Positions 14,041-29,000 are shown, counted from the stretch's first letter. The stretch: DNA of 64,000 bases from Diorhabda sublineata (GCF_026230105.1 NC_079475.1:10432125-10496124); one strand, 5' to 3'. Made by a program: numbers and translations. The notes: generated by a model not told the origin, from the sequence alone.

Positions 14041-14099
<59 letters not shown>

Positions 14100-17000
14100 A
14101 ATATAATATACAATGGGTTCCAAATGGAATGGAATAAATTAAGTTATTGTGTTAAAGATGCTGAAATAGATCGATTTTTATTCTTTAATTGACAATTTAC
14201 TGTATTAAAATATCATCTTCCCTCAGCACCTCCTCTGAATTATAAGAAGGCCCTTAAAATTTTCAAATAAGATACCACATATTTGTGTGGTACTTTGTTG
14301 GAAAGGGATTTTAGCCCTTTGTTCAGTGATATAAAGTTTTTTAAATTTGATGCAATCATAACTGAGAAAATCACTTTTTAAGATGTAAGATTCTGATAAT
14401 GCCTCTATCACGAAACTTTACGTAGATTGATTTAGAGTGTATTTTTCAATGTACTTTACAATTAAATTAAATGACAACCATTCACTTCATGAAAATAATC
14501 AAGGCGATTTTGGAATTCTCCTACAACATTTTGTATGACCTCAGGGGTTATTTTGTTATCCTAATTTTTGTCTGGTCTATTGAAACATACTTAAGAAATA
14601 ATCACAATAATCACAAGATACTAGAATATTAGTCAAAAAGCCAAATAAACAATTGATATGAATGCAGTAAAATGCTGTCTTTTATGTATGTAAAGTTACT
14701 AAAAGACGTCTTTGAGTCCGAGAATATTATTGACTGTGGTAATAAAACAAACACAAAAGAAGATTTGTGAAATTTTTAATAATTAATATTTGATCAACAC
14801 GTTTCACACTCTACAGTAAGCAAAATTGAAAAAAAGTTTCGTGAAACTGTACATGTAAAAAATATTAGAAAACTAAGTAGAAATGTTCAATTTACGGATG
14901 ATTTACTGATACTGATTCACTTCAAGAGTTTGAGGAAAATCAGCATAAGACAACTCGAGAATTTGCCACCGACAATGATGTAAGTGAGCCATCCAGTTTG
15001 AAAGTTTTACATAAAGAAAAATTCCGCTCTTACAAAGTTCAGTAAGTTCAGGACTTAATTGAAGATGATCTGTGAATTGATGATGGTCAGCATGAACGCA
15101 GATTTGCAGTTTATAAACAAAATAGTTTTTCCTGATGAAGCGACGTTTCATTTAAACGGAACCGTTAACAAACAGAACTGTAGATATTGGAGCAGAGGAA
15201 ATCCTCACTGGATATGTGAGGCTCACACTCAATATCCTAAAAAAGTGAACGTTTGGGCTGGTATGATTAACAATAAGATGATTGGCCCTTATTTTTTTGA
15301 GGGCACAGTTAACGGTGATCTAATTTTTTTGATTAACTTCTTATTGCCTAAATTACAAGGACTTTTTCCTGATGTTAATCATCCAAATGAGATAGATCGA
15401 TCCATTTACTACTAGCAAGACGGAGCTCCACTGCATTTTGCTTATAACAAGGAGAAGGACATAGTACGTGAAAAAAGGAAACGAATGGAAAATCGAAAAA
15501 TTTAACTGTCAAACCATCAGTTTTGTTAAAAATGGTATAACAAAACGCAACTGACAGCTAAACGAACATTACGATTTAAAGGACTAAATAAGAGCAAGAA
15601 ATTGCACGTGAGCTGTGCCGTGTTAGTGGGCTCGACGAAAAAAGTTTCGATTACAGCACTGATTATTGCGCTCGCATTGGACCAATGGACCCGAAAAATG
15701 AAACTAAGATTCAATCCGACATTCATCCATTTATTTGGATGTACCAAGCTTACCAGCGCACAATTTAAGATTAAAGGTTGACTCCGTAGTAATCATACTT
15801 CGAAATATAAATCAACTAAAACTGTGGAGCGGAAAGTTTTTGGTGGTATGTAATAAATAGATGAACAATGTGATTTATGCGACGATACTCAAAGGAAAAT
15901 TCGAACGTGAGGTTCCCATTCTAAGGATCCCGATGATCCCAATCGATTTAGCGTTTGAGTTTAAACGGTGTACATCACAATGTGCTTTAATGAAGAGTGC
16001 AACCTATACCCCAAAATACCTGACCATCAAAATATTTGATTTTTTTCAATTTATACTGATTAATAACATCCAAAATCTGTTTTATTGCTTCTAAGGCGCA
16101 ACAAAGTTCGCGGGACTAATTAGTAACGTATATTTGCAACTTTTGAAGTCAGCTATTCTATTGGAAGACAACCTTTAAATTCAAATTCAAGTTATGTAAT
16201 AATATACATTGCAATTAGATGGTTAATGCATACATGTCATAAAAATTAATTATGCAAATGAAACTATTAACAAGTTAAGTAATACGTAATATATAGACTT
16301 TTTATTGCTCAGCAAGTAAAAAATCAACCTATTTTGGTCAAAATATGCTGCCATTAATAGTTCTATTTTATAAATTTCAATGTCCACGAATAATTTAATT
16401 TATGGATGGCACATATCATATAGTTGACCTCACCTATTCTCCATACATTCAGTAAACTATTTATTGGGTTTCTAATAATTCTTTCAAGCATACCAGTTGT
16501 TCTTTAACTCTTAAAGGTTCCTTGGATGGTTCACATAAGCACGAAGAAAACTCACGGAAAAAAGTAAGAAAGGGAGATGGGATTAACAACTGCATATTGC
16601 ACCTGATTGCGACGAGGCGTTTCTCTGAAGTATTGCCCCGAAACAGCCTTCGATGCTCTGTATGGTATTTGTCGTCGCATCACCTTGTATTCATTGAAAG
16701 TGAAATATTTTGCTCAAAGAACCAATGACTAATCATTACAACTCAGGAAATTCCAGACCACACTGTAAATTCAGCTGAATGTAAAGACCTCATGTAATTT
16801 TCAACTTCAAGGACACAAAATTAAGGTCTATTAGACCAGTACGTGTATACAAATACATTTTTTAAATCGTCAGCCTATAAGGTGGATAATTTTGATTACT
16901 GTTTACTTATTTTTATCGGTGAGATGAATTTATAAGTCTCTTACTTATTGGACTTATTTAGATTCACCGGTTACTTTTCTATATCGTCACTATGACTTTT

Positions 17001-20000
17001 TATTATAAACTAACTAACTCTGCTAAGCATGCTTAATTTATGTCAGAAACGACATTTCTAGAATTTTAGAAAGTAAATAAACAAAAACAAACAAATAAAA
17101 AGACCTTCATAAAGATGAGTTCTAAAAAAAAACAACTTGCCAATGTTTTTGAAAAAGGTAGCGATAAACATCAAACGATTCGGTATATACGCAAAATTTT
17201 AGAGTTCCTTTATAACTGGACAGGATCGGCTTCACGGTCCTTGTCGAGGTCTTGTTCGTAACAATATTCTATTATCTAGTACCTATGAAATATTGATAAA
17301 TTTTTAAAAATGTGATTTAGGGGTAATAGTTTATATTCATTTTAAATTTTTCGTTTCAGGTTTATATTATTGGAAAGAAAAATCTGAAAATTACATGTCG
17401 GTGTTCAATAGCTCGTTCATCTACGATCAGAATTCCACCAATGAGTCTTGTTTACTCTATTATCCAGATTTCTCAGTGCAAACTGCTCGCTGTGACGAAA
17501 TACATACTGCAATTTGCGCTTACGATTCGATCACCAATCGAAATAAAACTTTCTGTTCTCAAGTATTCGGATCTTCATGTAAGCAAAGCAACTACTCTCC
17601 AAATTCAACATGTTTCTGCAGCATTCATCGAAACGAAGAAATTTTGTACAAAATTGAATTATTGATCCCCTACCAAAATTTGTTGTTCCAAAATCTGGAT
17701 GAAACGTGTTACATAGGATTGCAAAAGACATACAATGGGTATATATGGGTGAATTCAAATACATCTATAAATTATACTTATTGGTCACGTGACGCGAGTT
17801 TTGGTAAAAATTATTTATACGGTGTTATATCTGCTGATGGGTGGTTATTGACATCCGAAGACCAAGAAAATAATTGTATCTTGATTGAGAAAATGCTGCC
17901 TGAAGCAGAGGATGAAATAATTTTAGCATACAATGAGACAAGTTCTGAGTTTACCGTCACAATTCGAAAATCGTCGTTATGGAAACATAAGAAAGGTTCT
18001 GATGATCCATTAATCATTTGTTTCACCGACACCAGTATCCAACATGTGATCAAAAAGCTAAACATTAAAAGAACTGATGATAATCGCGTTGTGAGTTTTA
18101 CCTTTCCAGCATTAGAGGATGGACCTGGAAATTACTGGTGTAATGGATTTCTCTATCCAACTTTGGAAGTCAAGAGATCGGAAATATATTTTATACGGTA
18201 AGAAATACAAAATGAGTTTATGTATTGAACGTCTCAAAAATCTCGGAAACGGCTTGTGATACAGCCGGAATTATGGCCTTCTAGTGTACCATTTATTTCA
18301 AAACTTCAATGGTAAGTACTAAGCACATTTTTAAAATCGTATGTAAGACCGGATGTACAGTCCAACTATAGATCAGCCGTAACAAACTACACCAAGGAGC
18401 TCAGAAAATCTCAGAGAAGAACTTGAAAACAATTCTGCAAGGGAATATATGAGTTAGGACCCACTCAACGTTTCCAAAACCTATCCAAAAAGAATTCGAC
18501 TAAATCAAAAGCTCAATATTGCAGCAATTAGCAAGATAGATCGTTCTAAAGAAGCAATTACTAGGATCAAAAAGCATAAAAGAGACTGAAAACATACTAA
18601 AAAAATTTTTTTAATAAACAGAATCAAGTGGGTGGCTGAGAGTTCCAAGCCCTACAAATCACCTAACAAAAAAGGGGTTTATCTTTGCCAGCCAGCTTGA
18701 TTCTAGGTTACATATTAAAAATATGAAACGAGGAGTTTTTCTACCAAAAAGAAAGATATTTTGACGTTTTGATTTTTCTTCAAATCTTTATCAAAATACG
18801 ATATTGACACTGACAATTATCTTATTTTTATTGATCCATAGATCACCTTCATGATGAATATCTATCAAAATGAGGATAAAATCAAATTGGAACTTTGTTC
18901 CAATAAGAAAAATTAAATCAATATATTTGAGATGTGGAAACCAAGGAAAAATTAATTTTTCTTATTGGAACAAAGTTCTAATTTGATTTTATTCTTATTT
19001 TGATATTCATGATGAAGGTGATCTATAGATCAATATAAATAAGCAAATTGTCAGTGTCAATATCGTAATTTGATAAAGACTTAAAGAAAAGTCGGAAAGT
19101 CAAAATTTATCTTTCTTTTAAAAACTATCAACAAAAAACTAATTTTGAAACAGAAGACGCCTAAACTTAAGAACATCTAGATTTATATATATAAATATAA
19201 ATATCATCTTGAGCTGTATTATTACCAAATATTTCTTCGTAAAAAATTATTTTGATTTTCAGACCTTCTTATGAAGAATTCGTAGCACCGATTTCTCATT
19301 TATTCTCGGATAAAAAGAACCCATTTTCCGAAGAATATCTTCAGTATACTCAAGAACTTATGGAAAAGGAACTAGAAAGAAATTTGCCGGACACCCCGTT
19401 ATACCCTAGGATATTTGGTATTTCAAATATTAACCTCAAGACCAATACAGCGGTTCTTAATTATCATTTCACTACCAACGTTTATGTCTCAGTATATTCA
19501 ACGCATATGTCGTTACTATCTTTACAACTCGATGACTTTTCCCTTTCAAGTGTATACACATTTTCTAGTTGTATTGGGGGTCGGACAACTAACTCCGATG
19601 GTAGTCAAATCACTTGGACCACCACTGAGTACGGTAACACCCTCTATAAACCTAACGAGGGATGGTGTATTGATCAAGATGGATTTGTGGTTACACGAAC
19701 ATGTAAAGGTAAGTATATATTCAGAGATTGACAATGATTTCTCTTAAATCTGCCAGACTAGTTTTTATTATTGTATAAACTTTTTTTGTTTCGTCATTAT
19801 AAGGGAAAAGAGTCTCGACTGTTAAAAACTAAGAAAAATGTTACAGAATGATTTGTAACTGGTTGTGGAGAACCAGTAACAGATTTTTATGACCAAGTGT
19901 CTCCCAATGGAAAATACTGGTGATAGTCAGCAGCGACTCTTGAGTTGGGCGATCATTTCCTTATATTTGAAAATTTGTCATATTAGAGTTGACATAATAT

Positions 20001-23000
20001 TTTGAGGTTAGGTTAAGTTAGGTTAGGTTAGGAGCTCAGAAAATTATAAACTGGCAAGAAACGACAGGAAATGGAAAGTTGTGGCGGGAAATAAGCGACA
20101 AGGTGTAGAAATGAACTATGGGGATTGATACACCCCAATAAGAAGATTTAGATCATGTTTGCCTCATTAGGGGCATTGATTTTAAAAATCAAGTTTTAAA
20201 GTCGAAATCGTAATTAGCATCAAACTATTGAGTTATTATGCTTTTTTAAAATTATCTACATCGAATCTTTAAAAAATAGTTTATTAAACGAGGGAAAAAT
20301 GTACTAGATTTTAGCTCTAGATTGTACTATCTTCCGACACGCAGCGAAAAGCTAGTTTTTTTGTCGTGTATAATGCACATTTTTTTTCTGTGATGTACTG
20401 TTTTGTACAGGGTCCTTTACGACGAGCTGAATCGATATGTATATGGAAAAGAACTGCGACTAGTGCTCTGAAAATTTGCTTGCATGATTTTCCGAAATGG
20501 TCGTTTCAGCTAAAATAATTTCAGTTTTCTGAAACTTCCGGTTATACCCAAACTTCGTTATTTTAAACGGAGTGCTATAGTTTTTATTAAATTTTTATAA
20601 TGTACGAAAAATTTCAATATAACTTTATATAAGCATCGTATGCCTAAAGTCTACCATTTTTTAATGATTTAACATTTTTCAAATTTTTGGACACATGCAG
20701 CCCTCCCTAAAAAATTATATTTCTAAGTTTAAGTGAGTCAGGTCATATATTTTGGGGATTTGGACAAATAACACTCACAGCTATCAAAATCTGTGGCAAT
20801 CATGACAAAAATTTATATAGGGTGTTCAGTAAATGGTTCCGAATTTCGCTATCTAAAAACATTGAAAACTTAATTTTTTCAAATGGCAACCCCCATTTTT
20901 CTCTTGCTTTAAATTAAAGGGACTTCGTTAGTAAATTCATATACTCAAATTAACGGATTTCTAGAAACTTGAGAAAACTGAAATCTTCATGGTTTTTAAT
21001 TGTCGGTTGAGTGGAGCGACCAAAAAAAAAGTATATCAACAAACAATGAAAACATTTTGTGAATTGATTTAAAAATTGTGAACCTAGTATTGCTTAGAAT
21101 TAATTTTCGATACTATAAAGTGAAAAATATCTGATTCCAATATTGTGGTCAATTGTGATGTAGTCATTTGAAAATATTCCAAACTAATTACATTTCTGGA
21201 ACAAAATGGGAACGGTTACAAGCTCAAGAAAGCTACGATTTTTACGAGTACATTAAATTAATTATTTTTTTAATAATGCTCCCGATTAAGTACATCTAAT
21301 AGTCAAGGTTGTTGTTATATTTGGGATTTATGAAATCAGCCAGGTAACATCAGATAATATTGAAGATTCGGAAACGTTATTAATCGTCGTCAAACTTAAG
21401 GAAACACAGAATGATGTAAACAGGAAACACCGAGACAGTGCCTAGTTTTCTTCAACTTAAAAATGCTAACTTATACAGGTCATTCATTTCGATAATCGTC
21501 TGCTACACATATAGTTAAATAAGGTGGAGATGACATTAAAGAAACATGGCGGTTGGAAATCATTAACAGTCACTGAAGGCTACGTTGATGAATTAGTAGC
21601 ACGCAAGACAGAAATAGCTAATAAAATGTTTAGAACGTTTGGTAGTGCTAAAACAACATCGGATTTCTGACCAAGTACATCAACGGAAGTTGTGATGACA
21701 AGAAGAAACAGAGAGAGAAAGAGAAATGCTTTATTGTCAATTACAATTTGTAGATAAAAGCTTGTAAAAACAAAAAAATAATATAGAAGTAAACTACTAT
21801 GAGTAAAAAAATTATAGGTAATAATAATAGGTGATAATTAGTATATAAGTCCATGGCAAAATTAAAACCAGTAAGCAGCATGTCCGGAATTAAAAATTAT
21901 TTTTAGAATAAAATTTACAGAGTAGAAGGCACTTTCCAGTAAATATTCCCTCAAATTACTGCGGAATGCGCGAAAAGATTATATCGATTTTATTTCAATT
22001 GGTAAGTTATTGTGCAGTTTTTTGTATTGTAAAATATTGAGCCTTTAACTAATTCCGAACGTGGAGTAGGTAGATAAAGGTCATAAAGTGGATAGCCATG
22101 CAATGATCTTTCTGAAATTGGAGAAGCGTGCTTACGAAATAGGCAAGATCCGAGTAAATATCTAACGACTCTTTTATGTAGTTTGAAGATTCGCTAAATT
22201 GAGTCGCACCACACGTGCCCCAGATGGGAAGGGAGTATCGGAGATGCGACTCAATAAGGACGTAATAAACTGTTAAGGAGGTGGATAAGTTCAGTTCTTT
22301 GGAAACCGATCTCAGCGCAAAAATATGTAACTCCCATTTCAAAGAACTTTCCACAACAAGCATTAAGAATTTCACAGATTCAACGACGTCAATGGTGGTG
22401 TTGAGACAGAGAAGAATAGTATCGCATTATGATTTAATGGTGATTATGTCATTAGATATGGTCGTATTAAGTGTCGCGAGATCAGGGTTGTTTCAAGAGA
22501 AACTAGAGTCGTCTGAAAATCTGAAAATTGACATATTTTATCACTGATGTTTAGAAACAAAATTAGGCCTAGTACTGAGCCTTGGGGCACTCCACATTCT
22601 ATTGGCTTGCAAGATGACATCGTTGTATCAACCCTTACAAGTTGACTTCTGTTAGTGAAGTATGACTTAAACCACGTAAGAGGTATTTCCCTGAAACGGT
22701 AGTACTGCAATTTGTTGATTAAATATCATGATTAACACAATCGGAAACCTTAGAAAAATCACAGTTGATGGCGGCTTAGGCTAGATTAGACACTATTTAG
22801 GAGAGAGAATATAGCAACATTTGTAATAATATGATTTCAATACAAGAAAATTCGACAATCGTACCGAATAGTTGAGGGAACGTGTTATTCATGCAAAGTA
22901 TATTTAATAATTGTAATTTTGATATAGAAGAAATGTACTTTATTGTATAATAAAATATGCCAAAATTAAATATCTACGTTTGCTCATATTTTTATACAAT

Positions 23001-26000
23001 ATCTGGTTATGTCAACAATATCAAACTTTTTCCTGTCAAAAAAATTTCGTTAATATTAGTTTATTGATTTATTTTCATCAACCCAATATGAATGTTCTCA
23101 ATATTCCAATGCTGTTAGAAATAAAACTAAAATATTTCTCTCGTATTAATCTTTGAATAATCTAGAAAATTCTTTCCAGGTAATTTCATTGAAGGAGCAT
23201 CTTGGAGCGACATTTCTGGACAGAACTGTTCCCTTGACTGGTATGACGTCAGTCCAACTTTAATATTAGAACAAATCATAAATGCCGAGCATCCAAATAT
23301 GTATATGCCGTTAGCCGTTCTACAAGCTCAAAGAATATATGAAATGCAACCCAATGATGTTGATCTGGTAGCCCTATATTTGAATATCTTAGTTCAACAA
23401 AATAATGACATTAACATAACACAGTTATCTCAACTCGTAGATGCTGTAATGAAAATTCCTCAATCGGTCTTAAAAGCGTCACAAGAAAGTTACAAAAGCA
23501 CTGATAAAATTTTGAACAATTTGCTCGAGATTTTAAGAAAAACTAATTTTATTGGAACCGTCACCCAGGACTATTTATCTATTACATCTTTTTCCATAGA
23601 CACCTTCTACAGCGATTCTATTATTTGGAGGAAAGTTAATGATACATACATTGTGGATTTCTTTAACGCAACTGACAGTAATATCATAGATGAAGAAGCA
23701 TTTGAATCGGGTATTATTTTGAATCAAGAAATAATGAAAGATATAAATAATATTTCGAATAACAATAGTCGAATAATAATCATAGCTTACTTCAAACCTA
23801 CGCTTTTCAACGAATATTTCGTGAGAGACTATAAATCAATTATATACAGTACACTATTTCTTAATATGAATATATCTTCAAAAAATAACTGGGACAATCT
23901 TTTAGTTGTTATTTACAACAACTTTAGTTCTAATACGTTCAGTTGTTCTTATTGGAATGACGGATTTTGGATACATAAAACCACAAGCCATTCCGATTCA
24001 AAGATACTCTGCAGCTTCAAAAATACTATAAACGTTGGATTAGTTTCTACTACTAATATAACTGCCCTTCTAGAGGAACTACAGAAAGATATATCTTGTT
24101 ATGATAGCATCTCAAAAACTTTGATGTACTTGAAAAAATATTTGTCACTATTTCAACCTATTGATGTTAGTATCGTATATCTGATATTAGATAAATGTAA
24201 AGACGAAGATTTATTTCATATACACATGAATATAGTGAACCAACTACTGGATCTACCAGTTAATATCATTCAGACTGCCAGAACAGAGTTTAATGCGAAT
24301 ATTTTACAAACTTTCGAACAAATATTAATAGGATATAATCGTGAGTTTCCACTTACAGAATTTAAGAATTTCATGGTTGCAATACAGGATATAGATCAAA
24401 AGAATTTAACAGGATTATATATTTCGTGCAACAAAAATAAATGTTCCGTAAAGATGATGCATAACTATTCATATATACCAGAAGAAAGTGAGATCTACCT
24501 TGTGTTTGATGAACATCTCCTCGATCAGCTTATATCGAACAAAATCCCAAGAATTATTATTACTTTATTTGCCAACGATGCTTTTTTCCTCACCAAATCC
24601 GAGTACGGCGAAAAATCATTTTCAATAATTATAGGTGTAACTATCCCCGGGTTGGATATGGAATTGGAAGGGAATATATCTGTTACATATAAATTGCATT
24701 CCGAAGTGGTGGATAAAACCTGTGAATATTGGGACGACTATGAGCAGAAATGGGTTGTATCAAGTCCAGGGATATCAATGAACAATCAAAGTTACATTTG
24801 TACATTTTCGAAAACAAGGTAAGTATATTTAATAAAATAATAGTGAAAATAAAGTTGTAACTATAATAAAAAGTCGATTTTGTACCAGTTTTCAAATATT
24901 GATATCTCAGCTTCTATATAACCGAAAGACTCATGCCCAGTGATATTTTTTTTAGGAAGACTTCTACTTACTAAAAATAGATATTAGATTTATATTTATA
25001 CCAAGCTCGGTTAATAGCTTCCAAATAAACAATTGTTTTGGTTAAATTTTACCTATTGTAATATTTTTATTATTTATTTATACTATTTCAATCAGTGGGG
25101 TGGATTTATAAACACTGTCTCTTACTTTTTAAATTAATTAAAAAAACTTACACTAGACTTGACTTATATAAAAATTAACTCATCGTTACTTGTATAATAG
25201 TCATTTATGCAACAAGTGAGTAGAGTAATACTTTTCCCACGAGTAGGACAAATTCTGGTGGTGGAGTGTAAAAAAAGATACTTTACTCACGTGTTTCATA
25301 CAAAAAAATTTCTACGTCCGCAGACGTAGAATAATTCGACGAAACTTTTGTCAATTGGTATTTGAATTGAGAACATTTAACGAGTTCAAAGAAATAACAC
25401 CGTCTGTAGCCGTATTAGTACTTATTGGATTGTTTGTAGGATCGTGAACATTTACAATGTTGCTTCAAGTCGAACTAGTTCTTCCCGTTAAAATTTCCAC
25501 TGCGGAATCCATTTTGTTTTTTATTGAGTCATCTATGTAATCTATGTAACCCTCCGCAACTGTGTTGGATTTCCACCCACCGTGCTTCTTTAGTTGAATT
25601 ATATTACCATTGGAATCCGCTCTTAGAGATGCTGAAGAGCGTCGAAATGTATGCCCAGTGTAGTTTTTTGGATTAGGTAAATTCAGATATGTTGGTAGGG
25701 AATTTTTGAAAATGTATTGATACCTACAACTGCAACTATTTTGTATTTTCCATTTCTATAATGCAAAAAGAAATGATCTGTTTTGACATTTGTGGATCGT
25801 TGGTTTTTATATTTTTTATAAATGTTTACCAAGTTTAATCTATTGTCAGATATTTCACCAATAACAGTAAATCGAAGTTGAATATGGGGTTTTGTATCAG
25901 GTACTGTGATAATTAAAACAGTTCCGGTATTATTAATATCGTTATATAATTCGTTCATTTACATAGGTCCTGCGATTCCGAATATTGAAGCAGCCTGAAA

Positions 26001-29000
26001 GATGTTACAAATAATATCTAAGCTACATTAAAATTTATTGCTGTCATACCTTAAGCATGAGATGAAAATCGTCTAGGCGCTTGCAACAGAAACTTATTAA
26101 TTTCTTCACAGGCAAATGTTTTAAATTTTTTAGGTCTAATTGAGCCAAATGATTTATTTTTCAAATTCGCAATGAGTTTTGAGTATTTACTGATGTCTAC
26201 GTCGTTATTTATTATTAGGATGACTTTTAGTTCTGAATACGTCGACCAAAGTGTTGAAGACTTCCACATTTTGCATTTAGTTTCAATGTAAAACTCTTTC
26301 TGTGAAGCTGTTTATGCTTTTTTAGTACACCACTCCATAAGAGAATTATATTCCTTTAAATATATTTCCCTGGATTTCTCAGGAAGAAGATTCATAATCG
26401 ATGCAGTTTCTTCACTATTACTCTCCACCACCACTAATAATCCTACACTGCTTTTAATTAGACACAAAACGGATTTTCTTGTACGAATATCAAGAAGTTT
26501 CAGGTTTTTTGACCAATTTAGAAATTACATTCTTTATAAATTCAAATAATTGAAAAAAAAAATGTGAATATGATAACGGACGTAGAAAAATAAATATTCA
26601 CCACAATCACTTTTCTAGTCTATTTCAATTTACTGGTTATTTTTCTATTGAATTTTGTTCACTATGAATTTTAAATATTAACCAACTCTGTTATCTGTTA
26701 TCTCGAATATATATCACAAACGACATTTTTAGAATTCTAGAAAGTAAGCAAATATATGAACAGACCTTCCTAGAAATTAGTTTTGAAAAACTAACATAAA
26801 CAACTCGTTTATAAAAAGCATACCAAAGATGCCGCGAATACGCCAAATTTTACAATTCCATTTTAAGCGAACCGGCATCATGGCTCACTATTTATAAAAC
26901 ATTATTATATGTACCATACCTGAAGTTGAGGGTCGACCAGGCTTTTATCTTTTGTCGAGTTATATTCCATTGAAATCCATCAAGCTTTTGATTAATTGCT
27001 CCGATTTTGTAAAGTTATAGCTATCAATGTTTTAAAAATCGCGGTTTTTGAATAGCTAGAACTTTTTTCTTTGAACTTCGATTTATTTCAAAATTTTAGG
27101 ATAGTTGCTTCATTTCCCAAGAAGCACTTGAAAAGAAAACTTGAACTGGGGAATCGAGATTGTATATGAGTTATCATTTTTTTTTAACTTTGGCTAAATC
27201 GCTTTATTGGAAACAATGTTTGCTGATAATTTCTCACATATCTATAGAATTATTTAAATATTAACAAGTGAGTTGATATGTGTTTTATACAGATGTAGCT
27301 ACTGTTAGTTTTCAATTTTAAATAGCGTTTCTCGTTAAAAATCGCTACGATTGTTTTTATAATGTTTGAATTAGTACTGAAGGTCGAGCCAAGAGATTCG
27401 TTGGGTATATTTTGGGTGAGTTTAGGAAATTTTTTATAGAGAGGAAAGTTCATTGGAATTGACCCTGATATAGGAGCTACTCCTCTGCAGGGGTTGTGGT
27501 AACAGGTTTCTAATTGCGCTGCGCCAGGAAAAAAAAAATAAAAACGGACGACCAAACGTGAAGAAGAAGAAAAGAAAGCTCAAGCCTAAAAAACAAACGG
27601 TTTTTTCCAGGTTTAGGTTTTTTTTGTTTTTTTGCAATTTAGTGTTTTTTGTTTATTATTTGATAAGAAGCGGGTATTAGGGGGCGGGTGGATACAGCTG
27701 CGGCTGCATTATCCCCTTTCGTCGGGCATTTGGCTGGTGAACCAGTACACCAGGTAACAGGGAAACCGCAGAAAACCTTCAGTAACAAAACAGCCCGGGC
27801 GCGACCTTTAATATAAATTCAAATTTGATCTACTGTAAATGTTTTTTAAATATCTACAAAATAGCAGATACATCTCAATACAAAACATATTGGTACTTTA
27901 TTTGTTGAAACTAATATCTCAATGCGATTTTTTCTGAACATCCAGAATTGTAAAACAATGGTCGATGATGATTTTTTTGTTTGAATTGTACCATGAGGAT
28001 TTTCATCTGCCCATAAATGTAAATTATGGGAATTAATAAAACTCTTGTGAAACCAGCTTCATCAGTACTTTTCCAACAAATATATTGTCAACTCAGTCTA
28101 AAAACCAAAGAGCGTCGGCTAGTCTTGGTGGATAATCTTCTACTTCCATGGCATGCACTTTTTGAATGTGAATGAGATAAAGAAGTTGCTCCTGAAGAAT
28201 CCTATGAATCATTGATACTTCAAATTTTAGTGACATTTTGCGTATGCTAGTTGTGGGATCAGTATCTGATGCATTTTGCTCTAAAGCTGGTGTTTGTATA
28301 GTTCGTTGTAATAATGGAAACTAGTTAATTTGTTTTATTTAGATACACATAGACATAATTCTAGAGTCTGGTATAATTCTGCCAGGAAAGCGTTCATTAT
28401 ACAACCTCCTGGCTTCTAACGAGTTACCAGAAGCCAAACCATACATCAAATGCATGTCGGCATATTAAATTGAGGTAAATTATACCATATTGAAAAAATT
28501 CATCGAAAAATTTAGGTTATCCCTGTAAACAAATTAAAAATTCACAATGTTCGAATGTATAATTTAGAAAATATACTAAAATATAAGTTCTGATTTTGCA
28601 AGGTTTAAAGGCCTATAACTCAGAAACGAGGAGTCGTATGAGAAAATTATTTTTTCGAAGTCGCAGCATTATTTTCACGTTATCTACTCACTCCCGAGTG
28701 TTTTACAAGTCCCGGGAACATCTTGTATAAATAATAATCTCACTGTTATTTTTCTTTTCAGTTACTATGTATTAGCCTTCAACGCGTTGAACGTTACCAA
28801 CTTATTGGAAACACTTTTGAATTCAAAGGAGAATAATCTAGACATTTTGGAAGGCATCGAAAATATCACATCTAAACATCTAGCGAAATTAGAAGCAATA
28901 GATATTTCGCTAATTGCCATTTACTTCCAGACAATACAAAATGAAGATGAGTTAGGATATGACGAAATTGATATTTCTATACAAATTATCAACAATCTTA

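Noticed and set aside
17441..18065. Frames at 17441-17665 (+), 17531-17764 (-) and 17811-18065 (-)
   Set aside because: Shadows of exon 3, whose own frame has domain signals and correct splice phases.
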